DNA from: Nymphaea colorata
Lineage: Eukaryota; Streptophyta; Magnoliopsida; Nymphaeales; Nymphaeaceae
DNA: 64,000 bases
Direction of reading: 5' to 3'
Assembly (NCBI RefSeq): GCF_008831285.2
Contig: NC_045140.1
Span: 24,446,131 to 24,510,130 of the forward strand
Below, piece after piece: positions 51,367-63,837 of this stretch; the stretch's first letter is position 1, and each line of letters begins with the position of its first letter. The position numbers and the translations under genes were made by a program. The notes beneath the pieces were generated by a model. That model was not told where the DNA came from. It ran no database searches and saw nothing but the letters and a program-made list of their open reading frames with translations.

Positions 51367-51790
51367 TAGGGGTGAACAATGAGTCGGCTCGTGAACGAGT
51401 TTGAGCCGAGTCATTTGCTTAACGAGTGAGCTCGAGTTCGTGAGTCGACTCTTTCAAATAATCGAGTTGAGTTTGAGTTCAACACGTAACTGCCGAGTCG
51501 AGCTCGAGCCTTAATCGAGATCGTCGAACCTTAATCAAGTTGATATATTCTAACGAGTTTACGAATTTGTCGAACCTTAATTGAATCGAGCTGGAGCTAA
51601 ACACGTGATAATGAATATCAATTCTATTCAAACGAGTTTGTTGAGCCTTAATCGAGTTGAGCTTGAACTTAACACGTAACTATGAATATAAATTATATTC
51701 AAACTAGTTTGTCGAGTCGAGCTGCCGAGTCAAACTTGAGCTGCTTCCATCGACCTGTTCTAAGCTCGACTCGGCTCATGTTCATCCCTA
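51367..51790. mobile_element. hAT-like non-autonomous element, 424 bp
   Basis: The ends are TAGGGGTGAACAATGAG and, inverted from the right, TAGGGATGAACATGAG, the usual hAT 'TAGGGGTG' type. The flanks are gcgaagtt (51359-51366) and ccgaagtc (51791-51798), which agree at six of eight bases as expected for an aged 8-bp duplication. The interior is built from 'gagttgagcttgaact', 'cgagcc' and 'ttaatcga' phrases repeated about every 90-100 bases. There is no coding capacity. Confidence 0.7.
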
Positions 51791-51969
51791 CCGAAGTCCC
51801 CTCATTTAGGGTCCAGGTCAATATTAGGTATAGTTAATGAAATTTCTACAAGTAGGACGCACTCCCCTTACAGTACAAGAACTTACCCCGACACAGAGTT
51901 TAACACTCTTCAAGTTAGCAAATTTGAGCTATATCCCTCAAGGCACAAACGGGTCTGAATTTGAAATTG

Positions 51970-51974
<5 letters not shown>

Positions 51975-52019
<45 letters not shown>

Positions 52020-52022
52020 TTT

Positions 52023-52069
<47 letters not shown>
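51975..52069. repeat. Compound AT microsatellite
   Basis: Two long AT runs are separated by a short poly-T plus 'gcat'. It lies just outside the hAT-like element and some 500 bases past the stop of the cyclin gene. Read accuracy over such repeats is limited. Confidence 0.95.
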
Positions 52070-52070
<1 letters not shown>

Positions 52071-52625
52071 ATCACATAGAAAATAAGAGTTGAAGTTGGA
52101 TTCAATACAAAATCTTCAAACCGGATGCGAACTACTACTTGCAGTGCTCGCTTTTACCAAGGTTGGCCTTTTTCGTCTTCACCCTCTCTGGCCCTTTCTC
52201 TTTGTTCCAACCATGGGCTCCATATTCGAACGGTGATTTCGAGTACAGCGTCGTGGGAAACGCCGAAATGGGTGACCCTCCATGAGCCGTATTTTATTGC
52301 CAAGAAAAGAAGAAAGGCAAGGCCATAACTACTAAGAGAGAAAATTTCAAACATCAAGTAGATCAATCTAAACAATAAATATCTCAGCTCTTGTATCAAG
52401 TCAAAGACAACCTTTACATTTGTCCACCATCAAACGGCAAAATTTATGATATATGGTAATGATTTGGACTTGAACACCATGTCCCGATCAAGCTAAGCAT
52501 AATGAAATCAAAACCTGAAGCCAAATGGAAATCACACACATCTCTCTCCGGATGATCTTGTGCTGAATTAGTCTTTCCTATTGTTTTCTTGGTCGCCGTC
52601 GTCGTCTGTACATACGTCTTCTAGC

Positions 52626-54536
52626 TTACGACGTTTCGCCGCCGGGAATGGCGATCTGGTCCTCGCCGTTGGTCGACGACTGGTGAGTGTCGTTGTAACT
52701 GGTGCATTCTGCAGCCTCAAGCACGCCGATGGGGCTGCGTGGTGGTGAGGCCATGGCCGTGCTTGGAAACCATGGTTCCTCCACTGCCATCCCTTGCATG
52801 AGACGTACGCAACCACGCAACTCTCCCTGCATCTGTCGAAAGCATGATAACTACCTAAATATCAACGTATCTTCTTATGAATAAATCCAGCAAACAGAAG
52901 ACCATTCTGTATTAGAAATTCTCTCTTTTTTTTTCTTTATATATTGTTTGATGTCAAGAGAGATTGAGAGAGAACTAATTCATAATTCATATAAAAGAAC
53001 CTCCCCATATCGAAAGAAGGATTGTATATGACAAGCTTCTGATTTTACTAAAATTTTTTGTGTGGGAAATCCTCTGTCTTGTGAAACAATTGAAGAAAAA
53101 AAAATCTTTTAATTTATAGTTTGTTTTCACGTTTTTCGTAGCGATCTCTATGAAAGGTAAATGCAATAAAAAAAAAATCAAAGCTTTGTTCGTACTCTAG
53201 AGTAGAATTCCGGTGGATATTTTGAGACGCGCGACCTATCATCTGCCGCTGCGCACAGAACGGCAGCCGCTGCAATACAGGACGGCCGGTAGCCCAAGAA
53301 ATCGATTACTGCGACCACACCAACAAAAAAATATATATCAGCTTGTGAGGCAAAATCATGTTTGGATAACCTTCATTTGTAGTTGTTCGTCTATCTTTAC
53401 CTCTGTTTGCTCCAAGGATGAGCTGAACGGCCTTCGAATAGAGGCGATTGCTCGAAAGAGCAGACGACGTATCTAGTTTTTTCACGAAGTGACTAATGAA
53501 ACTGAAGGGAGTGACAGGCCACAGCCTCCATTTGAGCTTAGCCATTACCAAGAGCTCCATCCTCTGGATAGTTCGGGCCTCAAATATGTACCTGGGCTCT
53601 CCAATCTGAAGGTCCACCAGGTTAGGGACTTCCGGCTCTTCCATTTTCGCTGCCAATGATAAACAGGCCACGGCGAGCAGATGAACGGGCCATCCCTTTC
53701 CCTTCTGCATATTTCACAAACCAAAAGAGCACTTGATCTAAGAAATAAACTACCACTCACCAGTTATCAAGCCATTCGAGATATAATCTTAGTTCTGGTT
53801 GAAGTTTAGATACCGGCAGATCATGTGAAGAAAGAAAGCGATCGAAATAGTTGATTGAAAGGTAATTGGTCACGGGACCAAAATTGTAATAGCCATTCAC
53901 CTAAGAAGAAAACAATTTACAACCAACACAGAGTTAGAAAATAAAACTAATAAATAAAAGGGCACTACGCATCCATGTGCTGGTTGCGGAACTCTGTCAG
54001 TGTTCTATTAACTTCTGAAAAGAACGGATACTGCATTAAAATCCTTGTTGACAAAGTTCACTGGTTAGATCAACGGGCATCTCTCATTCCCCTTCTAACT
54101 TGTAAAATTTCTGTTCTTTCAGTCCTGTAGGTGCCGCCAGAATCAGTCTAATGGGCAGATTGAGGTATATACCTTCTGCTTATGTTACTTTGATTCCTTC
54201 CTGGATCTATGTTTGGCAAAAAACCAACATTTTCTCGACAAAGCAGTTACTAAGGAAGGTCCTAAGATGAACGCGGTTATGAACTTTGCACGGAATCAAA
54301 TCGCATACCATAAGAATGTAACTGATTGCATTTTGACGGCTGGTGACATCCAAGGATCGGTTGCGGTATCTGTCGAGGTAGTCCGATTGTGGCAGATGCT
54401 CCGGTTCCCGGTCAAAAATCCAGCCCATCGATTCGTCATCGTCGGCCGGATACGGTTCGTAGTTCGGCGCGTACCAGCGGCTCCCCGGCAGTCCGTTCTC
54501 CCCACTGAGAAGATTAATGGAGGCAGACATTCTCAT
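52626..54536 (-). CDS. D-type cyclin (five exons, 312 aa), possible frameshift near the C-terminus
   Basis: Exons in transcript order are 54309-54536, 53814-53900, 53401-53704, 53196-53308 and 52626-52832, all GT-AG with consistent phases. The protein starts MRMSASINLLSGENG. The cyclin box N-lobe runs from SDYLDRYRNRSLDVTSRQNAI through YLSINYFDRFLSSHDLP to LLAVACLSLAAKMEE, which keeps the CDK-contact Lys. The C-lobe has RTIQRMELLVMAKLKWRL, VTPFSFI and VIDFLGYRPSCIAAAAVLCAA. After that come GCVRLMQGM and SPIGVLEAAECTSY, the tail typical of plant CYCD. It pairs with CDKA/CDKB to drive G1/S by phosphorylating the Rb homologue. Two oddities: the LxCxE Rb motif reads LLSGE (Ser for Cys), and the usual KRRKL tail motif is out of frame (52568-52690). 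Subclass is probably CYCD1- or CYCD2/4-like; I cannot decide. Confidence 0.92.
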
Positions 54537-54841
54537 GCAGTGTTAAACTAGGTAGCCATGGTGGTAGCTGTAGCTCGCTTACCAACTACACAGAACATCT
54601 ATATATCTCTCCTACTCAAAGTCAGCCATGAATATGTAATCTTCCCAGACAAGGCCTGGACTCTGCAACATCTATCAAACAAAATAAACGGTTGTCTGCT
54701 TCTTGTTAGGATTAAAGGCTTGGGGGAAGAAGGGGAGAAGAAGAAAAATAAGAAAAGTGCTTTTCTCATCTTCCATTCTGGAAAAATCTGGGTGGGTGTG
54801 GTTTGCGTGAATAAAGGACGACGAAGACGACACTGGTGCCG

Positions 54842-54851
54842 TATTTATATA
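54842..54851 (-). promoter_or_regulatory. TATA box of the cyclin D gene
   Basis: The minus strand reads TATATAAATA about 305 bases before the ATG at 54536. This is a good TATA match and would put the transcript start near 54815, giving a leader of about 280 bases. Position and sequence are plausible, with no other support. Confidence 0.5.
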
Positions 54852-54899
54852 TCACGGGTCGGGCAGGCCTACCTCCTCCTGTCTCCCTGCTTCTGTCAC

Positions 54900-57800
54900 T
54901 GTTCATATTCCATGTGGGCGGATGATTGCTTTCCATGAGGGAGATTTATGGTGAGAAACTGAGAAGTATTCATTTACGAGTATTTTACTCCCGTGGATTG
55001 ACCATGAAGGGCAGAAGGGTAGATTTGCTGTTAAAATTCAAAGCAGATGAAAAATGAATCACAAAAAAAAGTTGATCGAGAAGAAATTTGAATGATGTGT
55101 GGCCGGCATCAAGGCCCTTAGATCCGTCCAGTTATCATTAATCCCCAAGGAGATAGAAAATGGTTTTTATGGTCGTGTTGTTTTTTTTTTCATCTCAACG
55201 ACGTTTACCATTGATGATTGTCAAAAGAGGATTTGACATTGTTCATGTTTCTCAAAAATTACTTTCTTCCTTATGATTAAGGGAAAAAGAGACCACATTT
55301 TGCACTTTTATTAATAAAACGCCGGACTTCTCATAGAAGCTATTTTGAGAAATAAGAAAACGTTAGTTAAAACGGTAAAACTGTATTTCAGCCATTGGGA
55401 ATAATGCCTGAAAAAGACTTATGGCTAACAATCTACGTTGGTCAAGTTAACAAAAGTTCACTCTGAGCTCACATTCAACAGTTTTCGTGAAGAGTCGATC
55501 CTTTTTAAGAAAATTACAGAAAAGGGTTACCTTATTAAAACTATAAAAAAAATTAGAACTTAGATCAATGTTTTCAAGTTGAAGGCCTTAAGTCTAAAAG
55601 AGAAAGCCGCTAGTCATATTTCTAAGTTCAAACCTACTCGAAGTCTCCTAGTTTTCGCGTTATGTCATTTCATTATCGCAGATGAAATGTGCAGCCATTT
55701 GTCGATAGGTGGTTTATGCATTCCACCTATAACGGTGGAAAGACAAAATAAATAACTTACCTCGTATTTGATATCGCTCTTTGCATCGCTTTTTTAAAGC
55801 AAAGCATATTAGTGATATTTACTTAAATCCATATTAGTGATATTTACTTAAATCAATTCGTTCAACTTGCATCAAAGTTAGATCAAAGTTAGACTTGGGT
55901 ATCGGGCCGAGTACCCATTGGGTGGGTACTCGGCTCGAAAAAACCAGTCCAGCCCAAAGAGGGCTCAATTCGGCCTGATAACTTTAAATATTAATTTTAT
56001 TTTATTAATAATATATATTTTATTATTAAAAATATATTTCAAATTCAAAAAGTTATTTTATATTAAAAATTATTTTTTTATTGCAATCGGATCGAGTCGA
56101 ACTAGACCCAAGCTCGAGTTCCAAGCATCGAACCCAAGTCCGAGCTTTGGTTTCAGACATCGGACCGGCCCGAACCCGGTTCTTATGGGGCCGGACCCGC
56201 CCAGGTCTGGACAAGGTCCAAAGGTAATTCCCAGCCAGTACAAAATGATACTGGCATGAAGAAACACTGAAACTGAAGCTCTTTGTTGGGATTCCTGCCA
56301 AAAGATTGAGCTTTAGTGAAATGCTTGAACGAAAATGGAGCATAAATAGGTCGATATCTTCCCTTTGCAAAAGGAAAAAAAGCACCAAAAGACCTTTCCG
56401 CTCCATACGTAGGAAGATTAGAAATCCAAGTACTTTTGTATGTCGATCTATCAAAAGAAAACTAGAGAAGGTTAAGTACCTGCTTGATTTGTTCAGATCT
56501 TAACGAGAGATTAGAAGAAAATGACACTTAACATGTACACAACAGAGTATGAATAACTATCTGAATATCAAAGATGCAATAGACAAAGGGGAGCTGATAT
56601 GTATTCTGCAGTAAGAGATTCAATGAATGGCATCTGTCAGCTGAAGCACCATCTTTGGCTAAAGCAAGCAAAGGGGATCAGGGTCGTGGTTTCCAAGTAA
56701 GATTAAAGAATTAATAGACGACATGTATCTAGGTACAGGTGCTTGACCAACTTTGTTTTTGGCCATACTGAGGAGCAGAGAAACACGTGCAAAATCTCCA
56801 AAATCCTTTAAAATATGGAGCACCAACTAAGAAAATGCAGAGTCCATAATTTAACATCCATACAGTATTTGGTACTGTGTTGTAAGAAAAACTGACTCAA
56901 ATCACGTTTGCTTGCTATCTGGATTATTGCGTTATAGCATGATAAGAGCATAGGCGTAAACAGACCAATTTTTAGCATATGTTTCTTAAAATCATCATCG
57001 ACTGGGGAAATATGAGAAGCCTTTGCTCTCCGATAAATTAAAATCGTTTGCTTTTTTGAACTTTTACTAGAGAAAATCGGAAGAGATAGTGAAAGAAAAT
57101 TTACTGTTGAAACTGCAAGGGATGGAGAGCAGAAGATGATCAGAAGGGAATTGCGCATGGCGTTTAAGACCAAGAGTACCCTGAACAAGTCCTGATCAAT
57201 TCTGCACCCTGAAAATCTCATATGATGTACGTACGTTGCCACTGTTCAGTATTGTATTAGATGTTCGGCATCCATCGAGGCTTACGTTTGATCTAATATG
57301 CAGGCCCTCACAAGAAGTTGGAGAATTGGTGTGGTGAACTCTAAGCAGGAGGGCAGCAGAGAAAAGCTTTCAAGAAAATATGTACCCAGTTAAATTCGAT
57401 CAAAATCAGGGTGATATAACATGTGCTTTGATGTTTATAACTTTCGAGAGTCGACGGATAGAAAAAAATAAAGGTCAAAATTTGGTAACTCTAAATAAAA
57501 ACATGTACAATTTTTACATTAAAAAAAGATGAATTCAAGGCTCACGGGTGAGCCATGGCGTAGGCTAGAGGCCTGTGAAAAGCTAAGTCTCTAAATCGAT
57601 TTCTATAAGCACTATACCTATGTGACTTAAGTAGCCGTTGTACCAAAGTTGATTCAAGCCTCTTTTTCGAGTGGTGGGTTGTTAACTTCCTGCTCACCAG
57701 AAAAAAAAAAAAAAAAGAATTCAAGTGTCGTTTTAATCGATTTGATCATGCAAATTATATTTAGAAGGCCACATTTTGTTAAAGCAGCACCAAACACAGT

Positions 57801-60114
57801 CTTATTGGGTACCTGTTCAAAATCTTTTCACTAGTAGGTCTCAACTAATTGGGTTAGGGTGGTGATGCTCACTACCCTTCTGGTCCTGTTGCTCGCAATC
57901 TTGCTGCACATTTGACGCTCATGTGACGCTTCCCTCATCAAATAATGCGCAGGAAGCAGTTGTGGTCTGATATGACTTACGTAGCATCTGTTGATAAATT
58001 CTACAACATTCAAATGGATGCGGGGACACTCTCTTAGGCCCAGATTGATGAATCAACGGGGGCCGGTACATCTGACCAGGCTCAAAGCGTCCAATACCAA
58101 AGAAGTATACGGCCGATATTCAGGGCGTACATTATTTATTATAAGGCAAAAGGAGAGGGAAGCATTCGTGGTCAGCACGGGAAGAGTATCCGAGGGAGGT
58201 TCCTGCAGCAAACATGGACCAGTTTGACAGCCTTCTGGGTCCACTTGGGTGCTAGCTAGTTGCTAAGTGAACCCCCATGAACCTAATATCTCTGCTTCTA
58301 GCTTTAAAATAAACAGAGTAGCTGGATACCCACAATTGCTGAAACAAATCAAAACTTCATGTTGCAGCAACATTGTAGTGTTTTCATTAGAAAGGTTTTC
58401 TTCTTTCCGTGTTTTTCTGCAGCACTTAGGATTCCATGCTTATAGTCTGACGCGGACACCATGTGGGCACTCTACCTGTGTTAATGGTTAGGTGGAGGCT
58501 GCTGCTTGCTGCATTATATGGCTAAAAAGGGTTTGCCGGACTCTGTGTCGTAGCCCTAGGAACAAACTTCCCAAGTAGATCCAAGCTAGTTGTGCTCCCC
58601 TTATGTTAAGGCCCTCAAGGGTTTGCTAATTGAAGGACAGACAAACGCCTAGCGTGTGTGTGGTCAGGGATATCCTTTAACCTAGCAGTTGAACCTCTGC
58701 TAACCTGAGTTCCAAGAACACAGAAAACGCAGTTCTCCTACAAAGGAAAGCCACTTGCCCAAACTTATTAACCTGCCATAAGTAAAGGAAAACCTTGAAT
58801 GTCACTGCCATGAATGAAACTGAACCTAAACATTTTATTTCTCAGATTATTTAAGATGAAGGTCTGTTTCTGCCAAAATATTCAAAGGATCTCTCTCAGC
58901 ATATGAATACAAATAAAGAAAAAAGAAAAAAAAAAAGATAACTGTGGACAGGACAAAATGAATTTGAGAATGAAAGTTGCTTGCTCAAACACGTCACCTT
59001 CAATATTGTCCTAATAGTGGTTGATATTGAAGCACTAATAGCGTTTTGCTCATAGAGATTACGTGATTGATGGACATAATACTAGAAGCCCCACACCACG
59101 GTCACTTCAACTTATACACAGTTCTTATAAAATAAATGAAAAACGTTACGAACAAGGGGATTGTTGCAAGGGGCATCATCTCCTCATAATGGGAAAACTC
59201 TCGAGAAATGTACATTCAAATAGAAGTATTGGATAATCACAAGAAGAAACACATCGATGTAGCTTGAAGCCAGAATGGTGTCACTGGGATAGGCGTGACG
59301 CATGCCATGGCATAGGCGCTTCTACTCGATAATCAGATACATGATCTATAATCAGAAAGCCTGCTTAAACAATCTTCGCCAAATTGCTGTAGTACTAAAG
59401 CAAGCGAAAAATACCGACTTCCATAATCAAAATCATTCAAAACATATGACAGTCTGACAAGTGAGAATTTGCTTAGCCACCATGGCCCTGTGCCCGAGGC
59501 AGCCCGCAGAGTTCCAAAGTGGGAAAGTACAAAAATGAGTACTAAGTGCACACCTACCAACTAACAAAAGTAACCAAGGGCAAGGGTTGACTCTAACACA
59601 GATCCCTGATCACCAGTTTCGCATTTTGTTAAGGGGTTGATTATTTCGTCCTGTTGGAACACAGATATGTATAATTAAGACATTCTTCACATGCTCAGCA
59701 GCAGGTATGACAGTCGATGGCATCAGCTTTGCGCACACCTCTTGATGAAAACTGCCCGTTTCCGAAGTGGAGATAGTCAAATGACAGGTAGCAGATAACC
59801 ACCTTCGAGAATCACGAGCAAATTATCCATGAGCACTGTACCTGAAAGCCTTCACTTCACCCTCATTAAATTAGTCATGACAAAAGTGAAGCCATCCACC
59901 TTTCCGCTTGAAGCATAGCTTGACATCCGGTCGCTGAACTTCAATAAGTAGGACAACAAGAAAGTGGAATAAAGAATTTTCGTAAAGGATGCTGAACCAC
60001 GCCGGTAAAATCATTTCACTTCTGCCTACAAAAAAATAATTTTACAACTTCAAGCATTCCGCAAGAACCGGAAAGGAAGACCTCATATATTGCCTAGCCT
60101 TCCTTTGCTGCTGA
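54900..60114. other. Intergenic: cyclin D upstream region to the 3' flank of the UTP4-like gene
   Basis: No gene can be supported. Contents are a 26-bp duplication at 55808-55856 ('attagtgatatttacttaaa'), a hAT-like remnant at 55890-56209, and an unexplained 144-codon minus-strand frame at 56808-57242 that lacks a suitable ATG near its beginning. The last several hundred bases should include the 3' untranslated region of the UTP4-like gene. Confidence 0.5.
55890..56209. mobile_element. Degenerate hAT-like element, about 320 bp
   Basis: The left end TAGACTTGGGTATCGGGCCG and the inverted right end CAGACCTGGGCGGGTCCGGCC are similar, both rich in GGGCC-type repeats, around an AT-rich centre. The flanks atcaaagt (55882-55889) and gacaaggt (56210-56217) agree at five of eight positions, so the target duplication is weak. 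It has no coding capacity. End style is like that of the inner element at 22651-23399. Confidence 0.5.
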
Positions 60115-63100
60115 CTACGAACCGTACATATGTCTGTGAACTGGAGCACCCAATGTTTGAACTACCTCCATCCAGGGTTTTTCTACTGTTATAAGAGAAC
60201 CATCCGATAAATGACCAACAAAGAAAACGGGATTCTTAAATGTATGGAATTCAAAATTTCTGTTGACTTTTGGTAACTGTTTATGATCGAAGTCAGCATC
60301 ATTGTGTTTCCGCTTCTTAACAGAACCATTTCCGTGCAGCTCCTCAGCTTTTTTGGATGTTGAAGTCAAAGCATTACTAGCAGTATCCTTCCCTTGCTCC
60401 ACAGGCATCATGAAGTCAATCACACACATTGCTCTGCATGGACATTTAGATTTAGTTACGACTACCAGCATGACTACAAAGATAAGGTCGCCCAGCGACC
60501 TGGGGCATTGAGTTCACACAATAACCAGATACAACAAGATGGACCAATAGCCTTCTAGGATGGAAACCAGCTCATACCTGGCACTGTACACAATAACAGA
60601 GCTTGAATTGATTGATGGGGGAAATGACAGCCCAATGACTTCCCCAGGAAATTCTTGAAAGCTTCTTGGAAGCAAAAAAGTGTGACGTCTAGACCACTCG
60701 CCCAACTGTTTCGCTTCAACGTCAAATATGTAGACATGATTTGTAGATGTTACAACCACAAGAATATTACTGTTCCCAGGAGGAAAACCACAAGCCGTAA
60801 CTGATGCTCCATTTAACCGAGATATAAACCAATGCTGCCTGCAAAGAGATTTATTAAGAAAATGCATCCGTGCAAACAAAAAGAAACTATTAGACGTGAC
60901 TTTAAAGGATTGCCAGTATATCTCCACAAACTAAGACCAATTGGTTAACTTAAACACCATCAGCCGTTAGTAGACCACATACACAATAAGGAATTAAGCT
61001 ATTATTAAAGAGTCAATTAGCAGATAACAGGAAGTTAGGTTCAAGCAGAAATGTGCCTAGGACTAAGAATTGGTCCAGAGCCAGATATGCAGTACCGACC
61101 AAGTCATTAGATAAAATTATAGTCTCCTAGTAGTCCTTTGACCAGCTAGTCATTGGTCAAAGATATTTTCTTTGAAGCCATGAGAGGTTAAAATTGTACC
61201 TCTTTCTCTCTCTCTCTCTCTCTGTGCAAAACTGCTGTCAATAGAAATGTTCTTTCTTTTTTTCTTTTTCTTTTTTTGTTTCTAACGTTTCCTGTTTGTT
61301 TTCTTCATTCTTCCACATATGCACAAGGTAAACTATGTGTTTACATCATTTTTAGTGATACCATATATCTCTTATTCCTTCTAACAGTTCAATTGTTGCC
61401 TTTATATATATTTATCAATTTCATTCTATAATTTTATTGATTCCAAAAGTTCAATTGTTGCCTTTATATATTCATTACTAATTTTGTTTTGTAAACTGAC
61501 TTGGACAGACTAACTACCTTTTCTTTAACAGCTTTAACAATTTGTGACAAACTTACGACCACGCTGACTATACATTAGCCAAATAACAATCCCTGGCATT
61601 TTCAACATCACATGACATGAGTACTGAGACACAAACAAGTCACAACAGATAACAAAATTAAGTACAAGTCCTTGAATCTCAGATAAATCTGGATTGTGGA
61701 AGCACAATGCCAATTATCCTGATTTGGCATCACCATTAAGAAATTAGGGTTCGGCAATAAAAAGGTCTCCACCATACTAGACCCTGTGGTAAACAATTTG
61801 TCCATTCACAAAGACATATACGTTACTTGGATCAGTTATTCAAGTACTGCCAACAATTTCAAAAACACTCAAAAGCAAGTCATGGAAATAAGAAGAAAAT
61901 AAAAACGAAAAACTTATACCTGTTTATCTCTAAGTTGAAGATGTAGATATCTCCATAGCAGTTTACAGCAGTTAACCACTGGCCATCATCACTGGTAAAC
62001 ATCCTATTTATAGGAGGCTCGTTGGCAGCAGCATTCTCATCTGGATCCTTCCTGCATGGCATAAAGACATGTGATACCTTCAAAGCAGCAACATCCAGCA
62101 CCTGCAATGCACCAAATGCTTCCTCGTTGTAATCTCAAGCATTGGAATTCCACACACCAAGCAACTAAAAGCATGAAGGACAGAGGTGCACTCAATTGCA
62201 TGAGGCATGCATAGATCTGGTTGCATGCATGTTTTGTCAGAGAGGAACAACGCTGGCCAAGCATAAAGGCCAAAATTCTTTTGGCCGTTAATAAATGCAA
62301 TAAGTCTGGAGTAAAAAATAAGTGTTACATATTGCAATAGGTAGTAACCTATGTCATGTGGGTGCAGCAAGATCATGTGTATCTCTCTCTCTCTCTCTCT
62401 ACACATACGTACATATATACACCCACACACACACACACACACAAACAAACAAAGACATGTATTTATGCGGGTGCATCAAGACTGTGAGCACGTACCTGAT
62501 CTGTGTCTATAAGAAGCTCATATATATATGCATAAAAAAATTTCAACTGACTTAAAGAACAAGATATATATCATATCACGTTGAACATCAGCATCAATGC
62601 CGCTGAGGCACCTGCAGCTAAACTGGCTCAGGTTCTTCAGGTTATTTAAGTCTCACATTTGTCATTTTTATGAACGTTAATACTTTATTATATGTTTCTT
62701 ATCATATCATTTACGTTTTCATTTGGCATTACTGGTAGTGACATTCACACAGATTCCAAATGCAATAACATAAAAAACATCAAATAGAAGAGTGCACAAT
62801 ATTTTGGCTTGATATAGAGAAAGCATAGCGTAAGGCACACAATCTAATTTACGAACAGGGCACAAGCTTGCTCCTTAAAGTTATAGCACGGTAGCTTACA
62901 GCAAAAAGATTCTTCAAGATGACTGAAACATAAGCAAACAGATCTAATAGCAATGAAAATGCAGGATAGTTACATACGTATATCTTTTTATCATGGCCCG
63001 CAATGATTAAGCGAGATGAGTCATTGCTAAAAACCATACAGTGTGCAAAAGGTAACTTTGCAGGAAGTTGCATTTTGTCGACCACCCAGCCACCCTTTCC

Positions 63101-63837
63101 AACACCAGAGCCGGTCACATTCTTTAGTTCAAAGAGCCTGGGCTTTACATGGTCCGAGAAAGCAAACAAAACTCCAGTTCTAGAAATGGTGCTAGAAATG
63201 ATCTTTTCTGCCTTCTTGCATTTGACTCTAGCCAGCAACTGTGCGGTTGCAATCTTCCCAGAATCCACATGCTTTCTCTTACTAGATTTAGCTTTAGAAC
63301 CAAGAAAAACAGGCATCACATCCAACCAACCAGGATTTTGAACTAAGATCATGTCTGTTCCACCAATGGCCGAGTCATGCACCAATTGAACAAGCACCCT
63401 CTGAGGTGCAGGACATATGTCGTGAGGTGAGAACTTGCTAAACTCATTGGCAGAGTATGCAAAGAGCTTGGTATCATCACCACCAGAAATCAACATAGGA
63501 ACTCCTAAACGAGCCCATTTCTGGTAACTGGAATTCATAAGCTTTTCAGGACCATTGTTTTTTCTATCCTTTCTTCCTTTCTTCTCCTTTTCAGGCAGTG
63601 GATCTGGGAAAGTGTAAAATAAAGAGTTCAGAAACAGACTAAACTGACAGGAGTGCATGAAAGAAATGAAAATTTAGAATCACCTTCTGCACTGATAGGC
63701 ACAGAAATAGTCAAAGCCCGAATATCATGGGTATGAGCTCGTACATATCCAACGTAGATCCACTTCTCTAGCACATCTATAGAAGAATCATTCTTATTGA
63801 AACTGGAGGAGTCCTGGTTGAGTTTATACTGGATAAC
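60115..63837 (-). CDS. UTP4/Cirhin-type WD40 protein, C-terminal 513 aa (partial; POPCORN-like)
   Basis: Five exons in transcript order: 63684-63837, 62978-63603, 61920-62101, 60578-60838 and 60115-60433. GT-AG borders and phases agree, and the upstream exons lie beyond the window. WD40-like pieces are visible: [70 protein letters not shown] and [20 protein letters not shown]. Lysine-rich stretches occur ([22 protein letters not shown]). The closing motif [14 protein letters not shown], then [10 protein letters not shown] and PVHRHMYGS, is what I know from UTP4/Cirhin proteins. UTP4 is part of the t-UTP/UTP-A subcomplex of the small-subunit processome in the nucleolus, needed for pre-18S rRNA processing. 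The Arabidopsis homologue POPCORN is needed for embryo development. Introns hold only CT, CA and AT simple repeats. Strong family call. Confidence 0.93.
61205..61223. repeat. CT microsatellite in an intron of the UTP4-like gene
   Basis: A run of about nine CT units followed by T-rich DNA, between exons 61920-62101 and 60578-60838. Confidence 0.9.
62381..62442. repeat. Compound CT and CA microsatellite in an intron of the UTP4-like gene
   Basis: A CT run (62381-62401), a short 'acatacgtacatatata' spacer and a CA run (62423-62442) lie in the intron between exons 62978-63603 and 61920-62101. Confidence 0.9.

Noticed and set aside
57541-57720. Possible SINE with poly-A at 57700-57716
   Set aside because: The A-box-like phrase lies on the strand opposite to the poly-A tail, so the parts do not make one element.
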